A DNA stretch of 50,032 bases from Planctomycetaceae bacterium (GTDB lineage: Bacteria; Planctomycetota; Planctomycetia; Planctomycetales; Planctomycetaceae). This document shows positions 8,379-17,439 of the stretch, in pieces. The notes beneath the pieces are model-generated. The model ran no database searches. It was not told the origin of the DNA and saw nothing but the letters and a program-made list of their open reading frames with translations. The stretch covers positions 1 to 50,032 of the forward strand of contig JAKFUF010000208.1 in NCBI GenBank assembly GCA_021732845.1. The letters are read 5' to 3'. A program made the translations under genes and the position numbers. How positions within the stretch are numbered: the stretch's first letter is position 1; each line of letters begins with the position of its first letter.

Positions 8379-9875
8379 TCACAGCCGGTCAATCGCCTCT
8401 GCCGTGCGGTTGGCCGAGCGTGTGGCGGCGTCCATGCCCCACGGCAGGTTGTCGGCGAAGGAGCCGGCGAAGTGGATCCGGCCCACGGGTGCCATGATGT
8501 GCGGCCAGAACTTCTTCAGCGTGCCCAGGCCGAAGGCATGCCGCTCACAACTGAACGCCCACGGGTCTTTGGACCAGTTGTGAACATACGCCTGCTCCAG
8601 CGTGTGTGACTTGCCCGGATAGAAACTCTTGAAGGCCGCCATCGCCTCGTCCGCGGTCACATCTGGCTTGCCGCTGCCCATCAGGATCGAACGGTCGCCG
8701 GGAACCTCGTCGGCGGTTTCGTAGACCAGATACATCGCCGAGTCGCCTGTTTCCAGGTTGATGCTGGGCAGTTCCTTCTTCCAGAACGGCGTGCGGGACT
8801 GCAGCAACACGCGTGACTGCGACCCGAACTGCACATTCGACAAAACATAGGCCTTCTCCTCGGGCCAGGCAGGCGTGATGGGAATCTTCTTGAGGATCCC
8901 CAGCGGGATGCAGCTTACGAGGTAATCGGCCTCCAGCGTCTGCGGGCTGCCGTATTCCTGAAACGTGACGGTGACCGACATCGGCCCGTGGGCGATGGAC
9001 GCAATCGGACAGCCGAGGCGGAGCCGCGAGCCCAGCTTGGCGGCGAACGTGTCAGTGAGCAGTTGGTTGCCGCCCTGCAGGCGGTAGACCTCGCGCTTGA
9101 AGACCGGCAGTCCACGCCGTTTGACAATCGCCTGCTGCCACAGGCGGAACAAGGCGGACACTTCGCCGTTTCTGGCGGCGGGAGAGCCATCACCACGGCG
9201 CACGCCATTGAACCGCAGGGCTGCGTCCGAAGCCCCGTCCTTCACGAGCAGTTCGCCAGCGGTCATCTCGTCGAGCGCATCCAGGCCAACGCCGAACGGC
9301 TGATATTCGTCCTCAAAGGCGTCCAGATATTTGCCGAGATACAGGAGGGGCAGCTCGGTCCAGCCATGTTGAACGATGTAGTCGATTTCGTGGGGCTTGA
9401 AGCCGAAGCCACCGAGTACCGTGCGGTCCTGCAGTTTCTCTTCCGTGTACCACTGCCCGTCGATCCGCCGCAGCATGTTCTGCCGCCGCGGGTAGGGGAT
9501 CGCCGGGAGCTGGAACTTGTTGACGTATTTCCAGTACTGGTCATAACCCGGCTTGGTGAAATGCTCCGCCCCGACATCGGCGTACAGGCCGTCTGGCAGC
9601 GAGTCATGAATCGTTTTGACATGCCCGCCCGGCCGCCCCGACGCCTCCAGCACCGTGACATCGTGGCCCTTCTCCATCAGTTCGTAGGCACAACACAGCC
9701 CGCCGATGCCGCCCCCCGCCACGATCACCCGTTTCCGTTTCGTGGCCTTCGGCTCATCGGCTTTGAGTTGATCGGTGGCGGCGACCCCCAGCAGCCCCAG
9801 TCCACCGGCAATCGCCGCGGAAGAGATCCGGGTCACCGCTTCGCGGCGGTTCATGGTCCACGCTGAATTCGACAT
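8379..9875 (-). CDS. FAD-dependent amine-oxidase-like oxidoreductase, Tat-exported
   Basis: A 498-residue protein. The N-terminus MNRREAVTRISSAAIAGGLG resembles a twin-arginine signal with one strong RR pair. It is followed by the Rossmann FAD-binding motif VAGGGIGGLCCAYEL and the downstream acidic/basic pattern TVLEASGRPGGH, as in flavin-containing amine oxidases and phytoene-desaturase-like enzymes. The C-terminus GRIHFAGSFADNLPWGMDAA is the usual second FAD contact. SD sequence GGAG lies 8 bases before the ATG at 9875. Substrate is unknown; amines or isoprenoids are possible. The gene is convergent with the Kelch gene and has no linked pathway gene. Confidence 0.88.
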   Translation of the reverse strand: MSNSAWTMNRREAVTRISSAAIAGGLGLLGVAATDQLKADEPKATKRKRVIVAGGGIGGLCCAYELMEKGHDVTVLEASGRPGGHVKTIHDSLPDGLYADVGAEHFTKPGYDQYWKYVNKFQLPAIPYPRRQNMLRRIDGQWYTEEKLQDRTVLGGFGFKPHEIDYIVQHGWTELPLLYLGKYLDAFEDEYQPFGVGLDALDEMTAGELLVKDGASDAALRFNGVRRGDGSPAARNGEVSALFRLWQQAIVKRRGLPVFKREVYRLQGGNQLLTDTFAAKLGSRLRLGCPIASIAHGPMSVTVTFQEYGSPQTLEADYLVSCIPLGILKKIPITPAWPEEKAYVLSNVQFGSQSRVLLQSRTPFWKKELPSINLETGDSAMYLVYETADEVPGDRSILMGSGKPDVTADEAMAAFKSFYPGKSHTLEQAYVHNWSKDPWAFSCERHAFGLGTLKKFWPHIMAPVGRIHFAGSFADNLPWGMDAATRSANRTAEAIDRL

Positions 9876-9959
9876 GGCTCACTCCAACCAACGTGGGTGC
9901 TGAGTTTGGGTTTGGCGGTAAAGGGCAACGCAGCAATTGGACCGGATGGTTAGAAATTT

Positions 9960-10059
9960 AACCACGAATCTCACGAATCTCACGAATGATCAACCGACCT
10001 TGCAGCGCGGTTGATGTCATCCACTCTTTTCATTCGTGTTATTCGTCTTATTCGTGGTT
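9960..10059. repeat. Intergenic inverted repeat 1
   Basis: The left arm (9960-9989) reads ACCACGAATCTCACGAATCT and onward; the right arm (10031-10059) is its near-complement ending ATTCGTGGTT. Each arm itself contains a degenerate 9-10 bp direct repeat (CACGAAT). It would form a long stem with a 41-base loop. It resembles the short palindromic intergenic elements common in planctomycetes and other large genomes. Confidence 0.8.
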
Positions 10060-10110
10060 CCCTTTCTCGTTGCCCAAGATCGGCTTTCGCATCGCAGTTT
10101 GTCACTGGGT

Positions 10111-10225
10111 GACTTACCACGAAAGGCACGAAGAACACGAAATTTTGGCAACAAAATCAACTATATTGGCCAACATCATTCGCTTTTCTTTTTTCGTGTT
10201 CTTCGTGCCTTTCGTGGTTCAAGTC
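10111..10225. repeat. Intergenic inverted repeat 2
   Basis: The left arm starting GACTTACCACGAAAGGCACG pairs with the right arm ending CGTGCCTTTCGTGGTTCAAG, giving a stem of about 32 bp around an A/T-rich loop. It shares the CCACGAA end with inverted repeat 1, so the two are probably relatives. It sits 28 bases from the stop of the HEAT/cytochrome gene and could also act as an mRNA 3' end. Confidence 0.8.
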
Positions 10226-10252
10226 ATCGACTGACTTAACTTGACGCATCAA

Positions 10253-13200
10253 TCATTTCGCCGCCGGAACAGGTGCCTTCTGTTGGGCCAGATACTCTAC
10301 CAGATCCCGCAGTTCGGACTTGGAAAGTTTCTTCACCACATCTTCGGGCATGGCCGACTTGCCGCGGGCCTGGTCCTCAATGTTGGACTTGTCGACCTGC
10401 AGCAAGGTGCCGTCGGCGGCGATCAGTGTCAGCGTCTGGCCGTCGTCCGCGCGCGAAATCCCCGAGAGGGTCTTGCCGTTCTTGAGTTCCACGATCACCG
10501 TTTCGAACCCCTTGGCGATCTGCTTGTTGGGGTCGACAATCGCCGTCAGCAGATAATCCCGTGGCTGCTGACCCCCGAGGCTCGACAGGTCGGGACCCAC
10601 ATCGCCTCCCTGCCCAGCCACCTTGTGGCACCGCACACACGAAACGGCGGCCTTCTCGTAGAATACCGCCCGGCCGCGCGTCGCGTCGCCTCCTTGAAGT
10701 GTTTCACGGTAGGATGCCAGTGGATCGTCCTTCGACCGGGCCCCTTCATACTTGGCCAGCAGCGCCTTGACCGGTTCGGCTTCGTTTCTGGCGGCCGCTT
10801 CCAGCAAGTCGAGGTGCAGGGCCGGAGCCAGTTCGCCAGCCACAAGTTTTTCCAGCGACTGCGCCAGCAGGGCATCCGCGGCCGGGTCTTTGATTCCTGC
10901 CACCGTGGCAAACGCCTGCTGCTGTTCCAAGGGATCGCCCGACAGCAGGACGCCGCGCAGCGATTCGAGCGCGGCACCGGGCCGGATGCCGGCCAATGCG
11001 GTTCGCCCAGCGGCCCGCAACCGAGGAGTGTCGGACTTGAGCGCCAGCTCGACCGCCCCCCCGAGGCTGGCATCCTTCAGCACCGCCAGCGCCTGCAGCG
11101 CCTGCGCACGCGTCTCCGCCGGTTGCTGCGAGTTCTTCATCAGGTCCAAAAGAACCGGCCCGACCTCTTTGATCTCCAGCTTCCCCGCCACCTCCGCCGC
11201 CAGCCGGCGGACGGAATCGGGACCGGCAAAAATTCCGCCCAGGGCCGACCGCATCGCCGTCTGAGCCAGACCGGCCTCGCGGGCCGGCAGGGGACGCCAG
11301 CATCCCGTCACGCGGTCGCGACCGGTGGGCTTTGTCCAATCCGCCAGAGCCCGCAAGGCTTCCTGACGCAGGGCCTCGGGGATGTCGCTGCGTGCGGCAA
11401 GGCGAGCCACGACTTGGGCGTGGTCTGCCCCGCCGAGGCGAAAGTTGGCATTGATGACCCGCCACAAGGTCGGCTCCGACAGCCCCCCACGCTCGGCCAG
11501 CGCCGCCAGTTGGATGAGTGATGGAGCATCGGATCCGGTGTCAATCGCCCGGGCTGCCGCATCCACCACCCGTGGCTCAACATCTCCCAGGAACGCCGAG
11601 AGTTCACTGCTCTCACAGCGTTCCAGAGCGAGCAGAACACCCAGCCGAACCGCAGCCGTGCGGTCGGCGGAGAACGGGCGGAGCGGAGTGGTGTCGAACT
11701 TCGGCTGCACCAGGGAATTGGGCTGCTGGTTGCAGGCAATGGCCAACCCGGTCACCGCCGCATGCCGCAGGTAAGGATCCTTGTCGGCATTCTCCCGGAG
11801 CAGTTCAACAAGGACGGGAACTGCCGTGGCTTTGGCGACTTTCCCGAGGCTGATGGCCGCATGGAACCGGACGCGGGGAGAACCAGATTGGACCGCTTCG
11901 GCCAGCGGACCAAACCAGGCGGCGTCGGGTGCTTCACCCAGCGTGCGGGCCACCACCGTCTGCAGCTCAACATCGTTGTCCTTGATCAAGCCGGCGATCG
12001 ACTCAAACGCCTCCCGGATTCGTTCCGGGCTGCGGCGGCAGATCTGTCCCAAAGCCCAGACCGCATGGACGCGGGCGAGGCGGTGTTCCATGGCATTGTC
12101 AGCAGGGACGGTTTGAGCCACCTTGATCAGAGCCGGAATTGACGCTGCTCCCAAATCGGCCAGCGCGAATTGCGCCTCTTGGCGGACCATCTGATTGGCA
12201 TGCGACAACAACCCGATCAATTCCGGTTGTGGCCGCTTGGCGAACCCTTCGCTGATCAGCTTTTTGGTGCTCACCACGGCGGGAGCTGCCGACTGCTTCG
12301 GATCGTCCAGCTTGTAGATCCGGCCTTTTCCTTCGCCGTCCCAGCCATTGACCCAGTCACTGATGTACATGGCACTGTCGGGACCAAAGTCGACATCGGT
12401 GGCCAAGATCTTCCACGCGAACTCTTCGGCATCCACCAGTTCGAACGAAGCGTCCTTGGGCTTCATCTGAAATGAGCGGATCCCGCTGTTCGCCGCCCCG
12501 CCGCGAAAGTCGCACAGGAAGAAGTGATCGTTGTATTTGGCAGGCAGGCCGGTTCCGGGGTAGTAGGTCAGCCCCGAGGGGCCATCGGCGAAGTTCAACA
12601 GCGGTGGCACAAGAAAGGCCGGCTGCCCTTCCCAGGCCGGGTGCCACATCTTCTCGCGGTTCCACGGACCCCGGTCGCTCAGATATTGAAAGTTCATCCG
12701 CCAGCCACTGTCGCCGCCTTCGACAACCCAAATGGCCCGGGCGCGGTCGCCGCTGTCGGAGTTGTTGTCGACGGTGAACAGGTTGCCGAACTGGTCAAAG
12801 GCCAGCTCCTGGGGGTTGCGGAGGCCCCGGTGAACGATCTCCAGATTCGAGCCGTCCAGTTCGCAGCGGAACACGGCCCCCTGGTCGGGGAACACAAACT
12901 TCCGCTTGGCGGTCTCCAGGTTGAAGCCACGGTCCCCGATGCTGAAGTACAGCCGGCCGTCGGGACCGATCCGCAGGCCATGCAGATCGTGGCCGCGAAA
13001 GGCGACGCGGACTCCGTAGCCTTCATGCAGCGAGACCTTTTCATCCGCCTGTCCGTCGCCCGTCGTATCGCGCAGCTTCCACAAGTGTGGAATGTTCGTG
13101 TACCAGACCGTTCCCTGCCGCACCAAGACCCCGGCACCCGTGCCCTCCATCGCGTCGTTGTAGCCATCGGTGAAGATGACCGACTCGTCGGCCTTCCCGT

Positions 13201-13630
13201 CACCGTCCTTGTCCTCCAAGCGACGGATCCGGTCATGCTCCTTGGTGAACGCCTCAAGTTTTTCCTTGAGATGCCGCTGGTGGTAGGCACGGCGGTCGGC
13301 GACGGTCATTGCCGCCAGGTCATCGTCGAGCCAGTACATATGGTCGCGGTTGTCGATCACCGCGTTCTTTTGCCGAAAGGTTTCCGCCACATACAGGCGG
13401 CCCTGTTCGTCAAAGCTGAAGGCGACCGGATTAGCCACCAGTGGCTCAGCCGCGAAGAGCCGCAGCCGGAGGCCACCGGGAATCTTGTACCCGGCGATCG
13501 CCCGTTCCCCTTCACTCGAAGCCGCAGCCACGCGCGGAGCGTAGAGTGCCGGCTTGTCCTCGCCATGGGCCACTCGCCCAGCCATCAGCATCAATGCGCA
13601 AGCCAGACCCGCCAAATAGGGAAACCGCAT
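10253..13630 (-). CDS. Large beta-propeller / HEAT-repeat / cytochrome c (PVC-type CxxCH) protein
   Basis: 1125 residues from the ATG at 13630, which begins a signal peptide (RFPYLAGLACALMLMAGRVA); the frame is open upstream to 13777 but that stretch lacks a plausible leader. Domain order: a glucose-dehydrogenase-like beta-propeller with Ca-type DKDGDGKAD and DTTGDGQAD repeats and DLHGLRIGPDGRLYFSIGDRG; HEAT-like helical repeats (SRVRFHAAISLGKVAKATAV); and a C-terminal cytochrome c domain with CVRCH and the family ending GISRADDGQTLTLIAADG. This arrangement is typical of planctomycete membrane-bound dehydrogenase-like proteins. A periplasmic role in oxidation of sugars or other substrates is likely by family; the substrate is unknown. 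Confidence 0.9.
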   Translation of the reverse strand: MRFPYLAGLACALMLMAGRVAHGEDKPALYAPRVAAASSEGERAIAGYKIPGGLRLRLFAAEPLVANPVAFSFDEQGRLYVAETFRQKNAVIDNRDHMYWLDDDLAAMTVADRRAYHQRHLKEKLEAFTKEHDRIRRLEDKDGDGKADESVIFTDGYNDAMEGTGAGVLVRQGTVWYTNIPHLWKLRDTTGDGQADEKVSLHEGYGVRVAFRGHDLHGLRIGPDGRLYFSIGDRGFNLETAKRKFVFPDQGAVFRCELDGSNLEIVHRGLRNPQELAFDQFGNLFTVDNNSDSGDRARAIWVVEGGDSGWRMNFQYLSDRGPWNREKMWHPAWEGQPAFLVPPLLNFADGPSGLTYYPGTGLPAKYNDHFFLCDFRGGAANSGIRSFQMKPKDASFELVDAEEFAWKILATDVDFGPDSAMYISDWVNGWDGEGKGRIYKLDDPKQSAAPAVVSTKKLISEGFAKRPQPELIGLLSHANQMVRQEAQFALADLGAASIPALIKVAQTVPADNAMEHRLARVHAVWALGQICRRSPERIREAFESIAGLIKDNDVELQTVVARTLGEAPDAAWFGPLAEAVQSGSPRVRFHAAISLGKVAKATAVPVLVELLRENADKDPYLRHAAVTGLAIACNQQPNSLVQPKFDTTPLRPFSADRTAAVRLGVLLALERCESSELSAFLGDVEPRVVDAAARAIDTGSDAPSLIQLAALAERGGLSEPTLWRVINANFRLGGADHAQVVARLAARSDIPEALRQEALRALADWTKPTGRDRVTGCWRPLPAREAGLAQTAMRSALGGIFAGPDSVRRLAAEVAGKLEIKEVGPVLLDLMKNSQQPAETRAQALQALAVLKDASLGGAVELALKSDTPRLRAAGRTALAGIRPGAALESLRGVLLSGDPLEQQQAFATVAGIKDPAADALLAQSLEKLVAGELAPALHLDLLEAAARNEAEPVKALLAKYEGARSKDDPLASYRETLQGGDATRGRAVFYEKAAVSCVRCHKVAGQGGDVGPDLSSLGGQQPRDYLLTAIVDPNKQIAKGFETVIVELKNGKTLSGISRADDGQTLTLIAADGTLLQVDKSNIEDQARGKSAMPEDVVKKLSKSELRDLVEYLAQQKAPVPAAK

Positions 13631-13777
13631 GAAAAGGACTCGCACCAGGGAAACTCTCAAAGATCCGCGTGGAAAGGCCAGATCGCCGTCCCTGTGGAGG
13701 TGAATTTCAAATCTTCGATTTTCAGATTTCACAGTTTGTGCGGCTGCATCGAACTGTCGGCCGCGTTTCAGCAGCAC

Positions 13778-13943
13778 GGGACCTAACGCGCGCCCCGCGG
13801 ATCAACTGCCATAAAAATCATTATACTGTGAAATTTAAATATTAAATCTGAATTTCTCACCAAGACCTCATTTGGCCGGACATCGAGTCTGCGATTATAG
13901 GCGTGTCCACCGCTGACCGGGAGTCCCTCATCCACGGCGGCCC
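13778..13943. promoter_or_regulatory. AT-rich promoter region of the HEAT/cytochrome gene
   Basis: The sequence at about 13811-13860 is strikingly AT-rich for this genome. On the minus strand it has TATAAT hexamers at 13820-13825 and 13894-13899, but no convincing -35 box at standard spacing. It is likely to hold the promoter of the downstream minus-strand gene; the exact box is uncertain. Confidence 0.3.
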
Positions 13944-14396
13944 TCAGGGGGGGGGGCCGTTCATCCAGTCTTGCGCGGACTCGGGAATGCCGCGTTCGAT
14001 CAACTTGTCCTTCAGGGTCTTTTCGGCTTCATAGCGTGACGAGGCGAGACGGCTCACGCGGATCCGGATGCCATCCGCGTTCCCCTGCTTTTCCTTGGCC
14101 TCGGAGACGACTTCGTACAGCGACGTCGGCGTGGTTGTGCCCGAAGCAGACAGGATGGCATACTTCTCGCCGTCAATCTGCACACGCAACACCTGCCCCT
14201 CGTCGGTCAGATCCTGTGGCAGATCCGGTGTCGTGGTCTTGCTGACCGGCGTTGCAGCCGTCTGGCCCGCAACCTTCTCGCCTTCGGTCCCGGAACCCAA
14301 TCCGAAGCCGTCGAATTTTGGCAGATAGTTGCCTAAAAATCCTCCGGCCACAAAGGCGATGCCCACCGCCACCAGCACGAGTCGTCCGGTCTTCAT
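13944..14396 (-). CDS. Hypothetical protein with N-terminal membrane anchor
   Basis: A 150-residue protein with one N-terminal hydrophobic segment (LVLVAVGIAFVAGGFLGNYL), a Thr/Pro linker, and a soluble C-terminal domain rich in charged residues (YAILSASGTTTPTSLYEVVS). SD GGAG lies 6 bases before the ATG. It ends in a Pro-rich tail at a G-rich run. I do not recognise the family. It lies 137 bases downstream of threonine synthase on the same strand, and may be cotranscribed. Confidence 0.65.
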   Translation of the reverse strand: MKTGRLVLVAVGIAFVAGGFLGNYLPKFDGFGLGSGTEGEKVAGQTAATPVSKTTTPDLPQDLTDEGQVLRVQIDGEKYAILSASGTTTPTSLYEVVSEAKEKQGNADGIRIRVSRLASSRYEAEKTLKDKLIERGIPESAQDWMNGPPP

Positions 14397-14533
14397 GATT
14401 GCTCCAGTGCGTTTGCGATCAATAGCCTCACCATAACCGCAAAGCGCGTACCATCAAGTCTCATGACCGTTTCCGCACACTCTCACGGGCTGCGAGATCT
14501 GCCGTGGACCGCTTTCGACCAGGGCCTGTCGCC

Positions 14534-15931
14534 TCACCGCCCGGAATCTCGAATCGCCTTCAAAATCTGGTCGAGTTGATTCGGCACCCCCAGCGGTGCG
14601 TTGGCGTAGGGCATCGCATGCACGCCATGCGCATGCAACATCTGCTGCAGCTTGGGGTCGTGTCCCGAGTGGTAGCCAACCGTGGCATCGGGGTCCTTCA
14701 ACTGATGCCCCGTCAAAATGCAGACCACCCGGTCGCTGGGGGCGATGACCCCTTCGGCCCGCAGGCGCTTGGTCCCGGCGACACTTGCCGCACTGGCCGG
14801 TTCGCAGCCGAAGCCACCGGCCCCGACCTGGGCCTTGGCGTCCAGAATCTCCTGATCGGTCACTTCCCGAACCACGCCGTCGCAGGCATCCAGCGAGCGC
14901 AGCGCCTTGGTGAGGTTGACCGGCCGGTTGATCTGAATGGCGGTTGCGAGCGTATCCGCCTTGGCCCCAGACGCCTCCAGTTCGACATAGAACTTGTCGA
15001 TCAGTGGCTGGTCGAATCGGCCGCCATTCCAGCGGAGCCCATGTTCCTCGTAGAGCTGGTAAAGCGTGTTCGCTCCCTGCGCATTGATGATCGCCAGGCG
15101 CGGCAGGCGGGGGATGAGCCCCAGTTGTTTGAGTTCCAGGAGGGCCTTGCCGAACGAACTCGAATTCCCCAGGTTGCCGCCTGGCACCACGATCCAGTCG
15201 GGAACCTCCCACCGCAGGCTTTCCAAGATGCGGAAGATGATTGCCTTCTGGCCCTCAAGGCGGAACGGGTTCAAGCTGTTGCACAGGTAGATCTTCGATT
15301 CCTTGCAGACCGCCTGCACCTGCAGCATGGCATCGTCGAAGTCGCCCTGAATCTGCAGCGTGTGGGCTCCGTAGTCCAGCGCCTGTGACAGTTTGCCATA
15401 AGCGATCTTGCCGCTGCCGACAAACACAATCACCTTGAACTGGCGGGTGCTGCTGGCGTAAATCGCCAGCGAGGCGCTGGTGTTGCCCGTCGAGGCACAG
15501 GCCGCATGCTTCGCACCCGTCATGTGGGCGTGGGTCATCGCCGCCGTCATGCCGTTGTCTTTGAAACTGCCCGAGGGGTTCAAGCCCTCATGCTGGAGGA
15601 AGAGTTTGCCGGGGTTCATTCCGGCATACGCAGCCACGGACCGGGCGTCCTGCAGTATGGTCTGCCCCTCGCCAATCGTGACGATCTTGTTGTCGGGAGC
15701 GAACGGCAGCAACTGCCGAAACCGCCAGACACCGCTGAACTCCAGTGGCTCGTTCCGCCGGCCCCATCGCGCCTCAATCTCACGCAGGGATTTCGGAACC
15801 GGCAGCCGGTCCCAGTCGTAGGTCACATCAAGCAGTGCGCCGCATTTGGGACAGCCCGTCAGTGGCTCATCCACCGAATAGGTCGCGGCACAATCGGGAG
15901 AGAGACACTTTTGATACGCAAGGTCGGACAT
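14534..15931 (-). CDS. thrC: Threonine synthase
   Basis: A 465-residue PLP enzyme that converts O-phosphohomoserine to threonine. The start at 15931 (MSDLAYQKC) is chosen because an N-terminal zinc ribbon follows at once ([10 protein letters not shown] and CPKCG). The PLP-lysine motif is [15 protein letters not shown], and the phosphate-binding Gly-rich loop is [17 protein letters not shown]. Length and Zn ribbon fit the archaeal/plant-type class of threonine synthase. A second, diverged homologue is encoded at 41785-43041. Context gives no threonine operon. Confidence 0.9.
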   Translation of the reverse strand: MSDLAYQKCLSPDCAATYSVDEPLTGCPKCGALLDVTYDWDRLPVPKSLREIEARWGRRNEPLEFSGVWRFRQLLPFAPDNKIVTIGEGQTILQDARSVAAYAGMNPGKLFLQHEGLNPSGSFKDNGMTAAMTHAHMTGAKHAACASTGNTSASLAIYASSTRQFKVIVFVGSGKIAYGKLSQALDYGAHTLQIQGDFDDAMLQVQAVCKESKIYLCNSLNPFRLEGQKAIIFRILESLRWEVPDWIVVPGGNLGNSSSFGKALLELKQLGLIPRLPRLAIINAQGANTLYQLYEEHGLRWNGGRFDQPLIDKFYVELEASGAKADTLATAIQINRPVNLTKALRSLDACDGVVREVTDQEILDAKAQVGAGGFGCEPASAASVAGTKRLRAEGVIAPSDRVVCILTGHQLKDPDATVGYHSGHDPKLQQMLHAHGVHAMPYANAPLGVPNQLDQILKAIRDSGR

Positions 15932-16006
15932 GAGGGGTCGGCAGGCACGAGCGGGGAACGGAATTCGACCACGCATTGTCGCGACTGTGCGGCGGCAGAC
16001 GCAATG

Positions 16007-16071
16007 GTAGCGTGGGCTTCAGCCCACAAAGCGAACGGTGCCCCTTGCCGGTGGACTGAAGTCCACGCTAC
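16007..16071. repeat. Intergenic hairpin element
   Basis: The left arm GTAGCGTGGGCTTCAGCCCAC and the right arm GTGGACTGAAGTCCACGCTAC are inverted repeats with two compensating differences, around a 23-base loop. Each arm also contains its own smaller palindrome (GTGGGCTTCAGCCCAC), so a cruciform with three stems is possible. It lies just downstream of the fur stop codon, upstream of thrC. Confidence 0.8.
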
Positions 16072-16077
16072 GGTTCC

Positions 16078-16572
16078 CTAGATCATGTCCAGCTTCCGAT
16101 GCCGGCGCGGACGGCCGCAATCAGAGCAAAGACCCTGGGCTTCCAGGCGATGCCCCGAAAGTTGGAACCCTTGTTCGCGGGCGATGGCTTCGATGATCCG
16201 CCGGACTTCGGTGTTGCGAAACTCGATCATCTTTTGGCACTTGGAGCAGATCAGATGATCATGCTCGGGGTAGCCATAGTCGTGTTCGTAGACTTCGCGG
16301 CCATTGGTGCGGGCGACGCGGCGGATGAGGCCGGCTTCGACAAGTTCGGTGAGGCCACGGTATACCGTGGAGCGGCTGACGCTCCGGCCATCTTTGCGAT
16401 TGGCCAGACGGGCGACCATCAAGTCGGTGTCGAAGTGTTCATGCATCGCGAACACTTCTTCGACCAGCGTCGCCCGTTCCGTCGTCAGCCGCTTGCTGCG
16501 AGTTTCCAGAAACTCGCGGAATTTGTCCTTCGGACTGACAGCAACCTCAACCCCCCCCAAGTCGTTCACCAC
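16078..16572 (-). CDS. Fur-family metal-responsive repressor
   Basis: A 164-residue protein with the Fur fold. The winged helix shows RSVSRSTVYRGLTELVEAGL, the classic recognition helix. The dimerisation/metal part has HDHLICSKCQKMIEF, and a second Cys pair CSDCG near the C-terminus forms a likely structural zinc site. Two adjacent GTG codons (16572, 16569) are candidate starts behind a G-rich SD. It could sense iron, zinc, manganese or peroxide; sequence alone does not decide. It follows the FlgM-like gene by 27 bases on the same strand, so the two may be cotranscribed. Confidence 0.9.
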   Translation of the reverse strand: MVNDLGGVEVAVSPKDKFREFLETRSKRLTTERATLVEEVFAMHEHFDTDLMVARLANRKDGRSVSRSTVYRGLTELVEAGLIRRVARTNGREVYEHDYGYPEHDHLICSKCQKMIEFRNTEVRRIIEAIAREQGFQLSGHRLEAQGLCSDCGRPRRHRKLDMI

Positions 16573-16599
16573 TCCCCCTTTGCGTTGACTTCAACTCTT

Positions 16600-16890
16600 T
16601 CAGGAACCGGCAGTCATGCCGAACCGCTCAAACATGCGGCTCAGGGCGAGTTCCATCCGCTCATCCGTATCGTAGGTGCCGTTGTCCACCTGGGCCTTGA
16701 TCTGCGCCAACCGGGCTTCCCGCAGCGACGGAGTCTTCCCGGTCGATTCCAGCGACCGCGCTTCGGCAGAGATCGACAGCGCGTCCTTCGGCAGGGCGGC
16801 AGCCGTGCCCTCGGGCTTCACATCGGCAATAGAACGGGGCTGTCCGAGGGGCTGCGAAGCACCAACAGATCCGAGGCCATGCACTTCCAT
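16600..16890 (-). CDS. flgM: FlgM-like anti-sigma-28 factor
   Basis: A 96-residue protein. The start MEVHGLGSVG at 16890 is supported by GGGAG 9 bases upstream; the longer open frame to 17079 has no SD and an unlikely composition. The C-terminal half carries the FlgM pattern: DALSISAEARSLEST, then REARLAQIKAQVDNGTYDTD and a final amphipathic helix MELALSRMFERFG. FlgM binds sigma-28 and delays late flagellar genes until the hook is built. No flagellar gene is adjacent in the window. The first 35 residues are low-complexity. Confidence 0.75.
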   Translation of the reverse strand: MEVHGLGSVGASQPLGQPRSIADVKPEGTAAALPKDALSISAEARSLESTGKTPSLREARLAQIKAQVDNGTYDTDERMELALSRMFERFGMTAGS

Positions 16891-17439
16891 GAGTCCACTC
16901 CCTGAAAACTGCGGATGAGATTCCGAATGGCAGAAACCTGACAGCGTAACCACGATCCACCCCTGATTATAATTCAGATGAAGACCCCGAATCAACCTGT
17001 GATCCAGCGGCGTTGAATGAGACCTAAAGCAAGGGGCGTGCCATTGGCGTGGGATGAAGGCTGGTAATTCATGCCGCAAGACTATTTCATGTCATAAGAC
17101 AATGTCCTTTATTGTGTTGTGTTATTTCAGCAACTGCAGCCGGCCTGACCGAGACACTTGGATTCTCGATCGACGGTCATCGGCGACAGTGGTTCTTGCC
17201 AACGGATTTGCAATTCTGGAACGCCGTCCCTCAGGCCCGGTTCGGGTAGGACCACGGCAAAACCACGCTGCTGCGCAAACTTGAGCGAATCTGCGGTTTG
17301 AGGCTCGATTCTTGCAAGCTGGGTTGTTGACAGCGGTTGTCTGGCAGGCTTACAAACAACCTGCGGGTCTGCCCAAATTGCTTTTTGTGCAGACTCTCCA
17401 TAACCGGTGGCGTCGACCAATACTCTCAAGGAAGCATTC
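16891..17439. other. Intergenic region, 549 bp, no gene recognised
   Basis: Divergent region between flgM-like and the Cys-rich secreted protein gene. Open frames cross it on both strands, but none has a good start, composition or recognisable motif. It contains AT-rich sequence near 17080-17130 that could hold promoters. Confidence 0.5.

Larger units (their letters stand above)
9876..10252. other. Intergenic region with two long inverted repeats
   Basis: No gene is visible in these 377 bases. They are largely occupied by two separate imperfect hairpins (9960-10059 and 10111-10225) with direct-repeat-rich arms, and have lower GC than the flanking genes. Confidence 0.7.
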
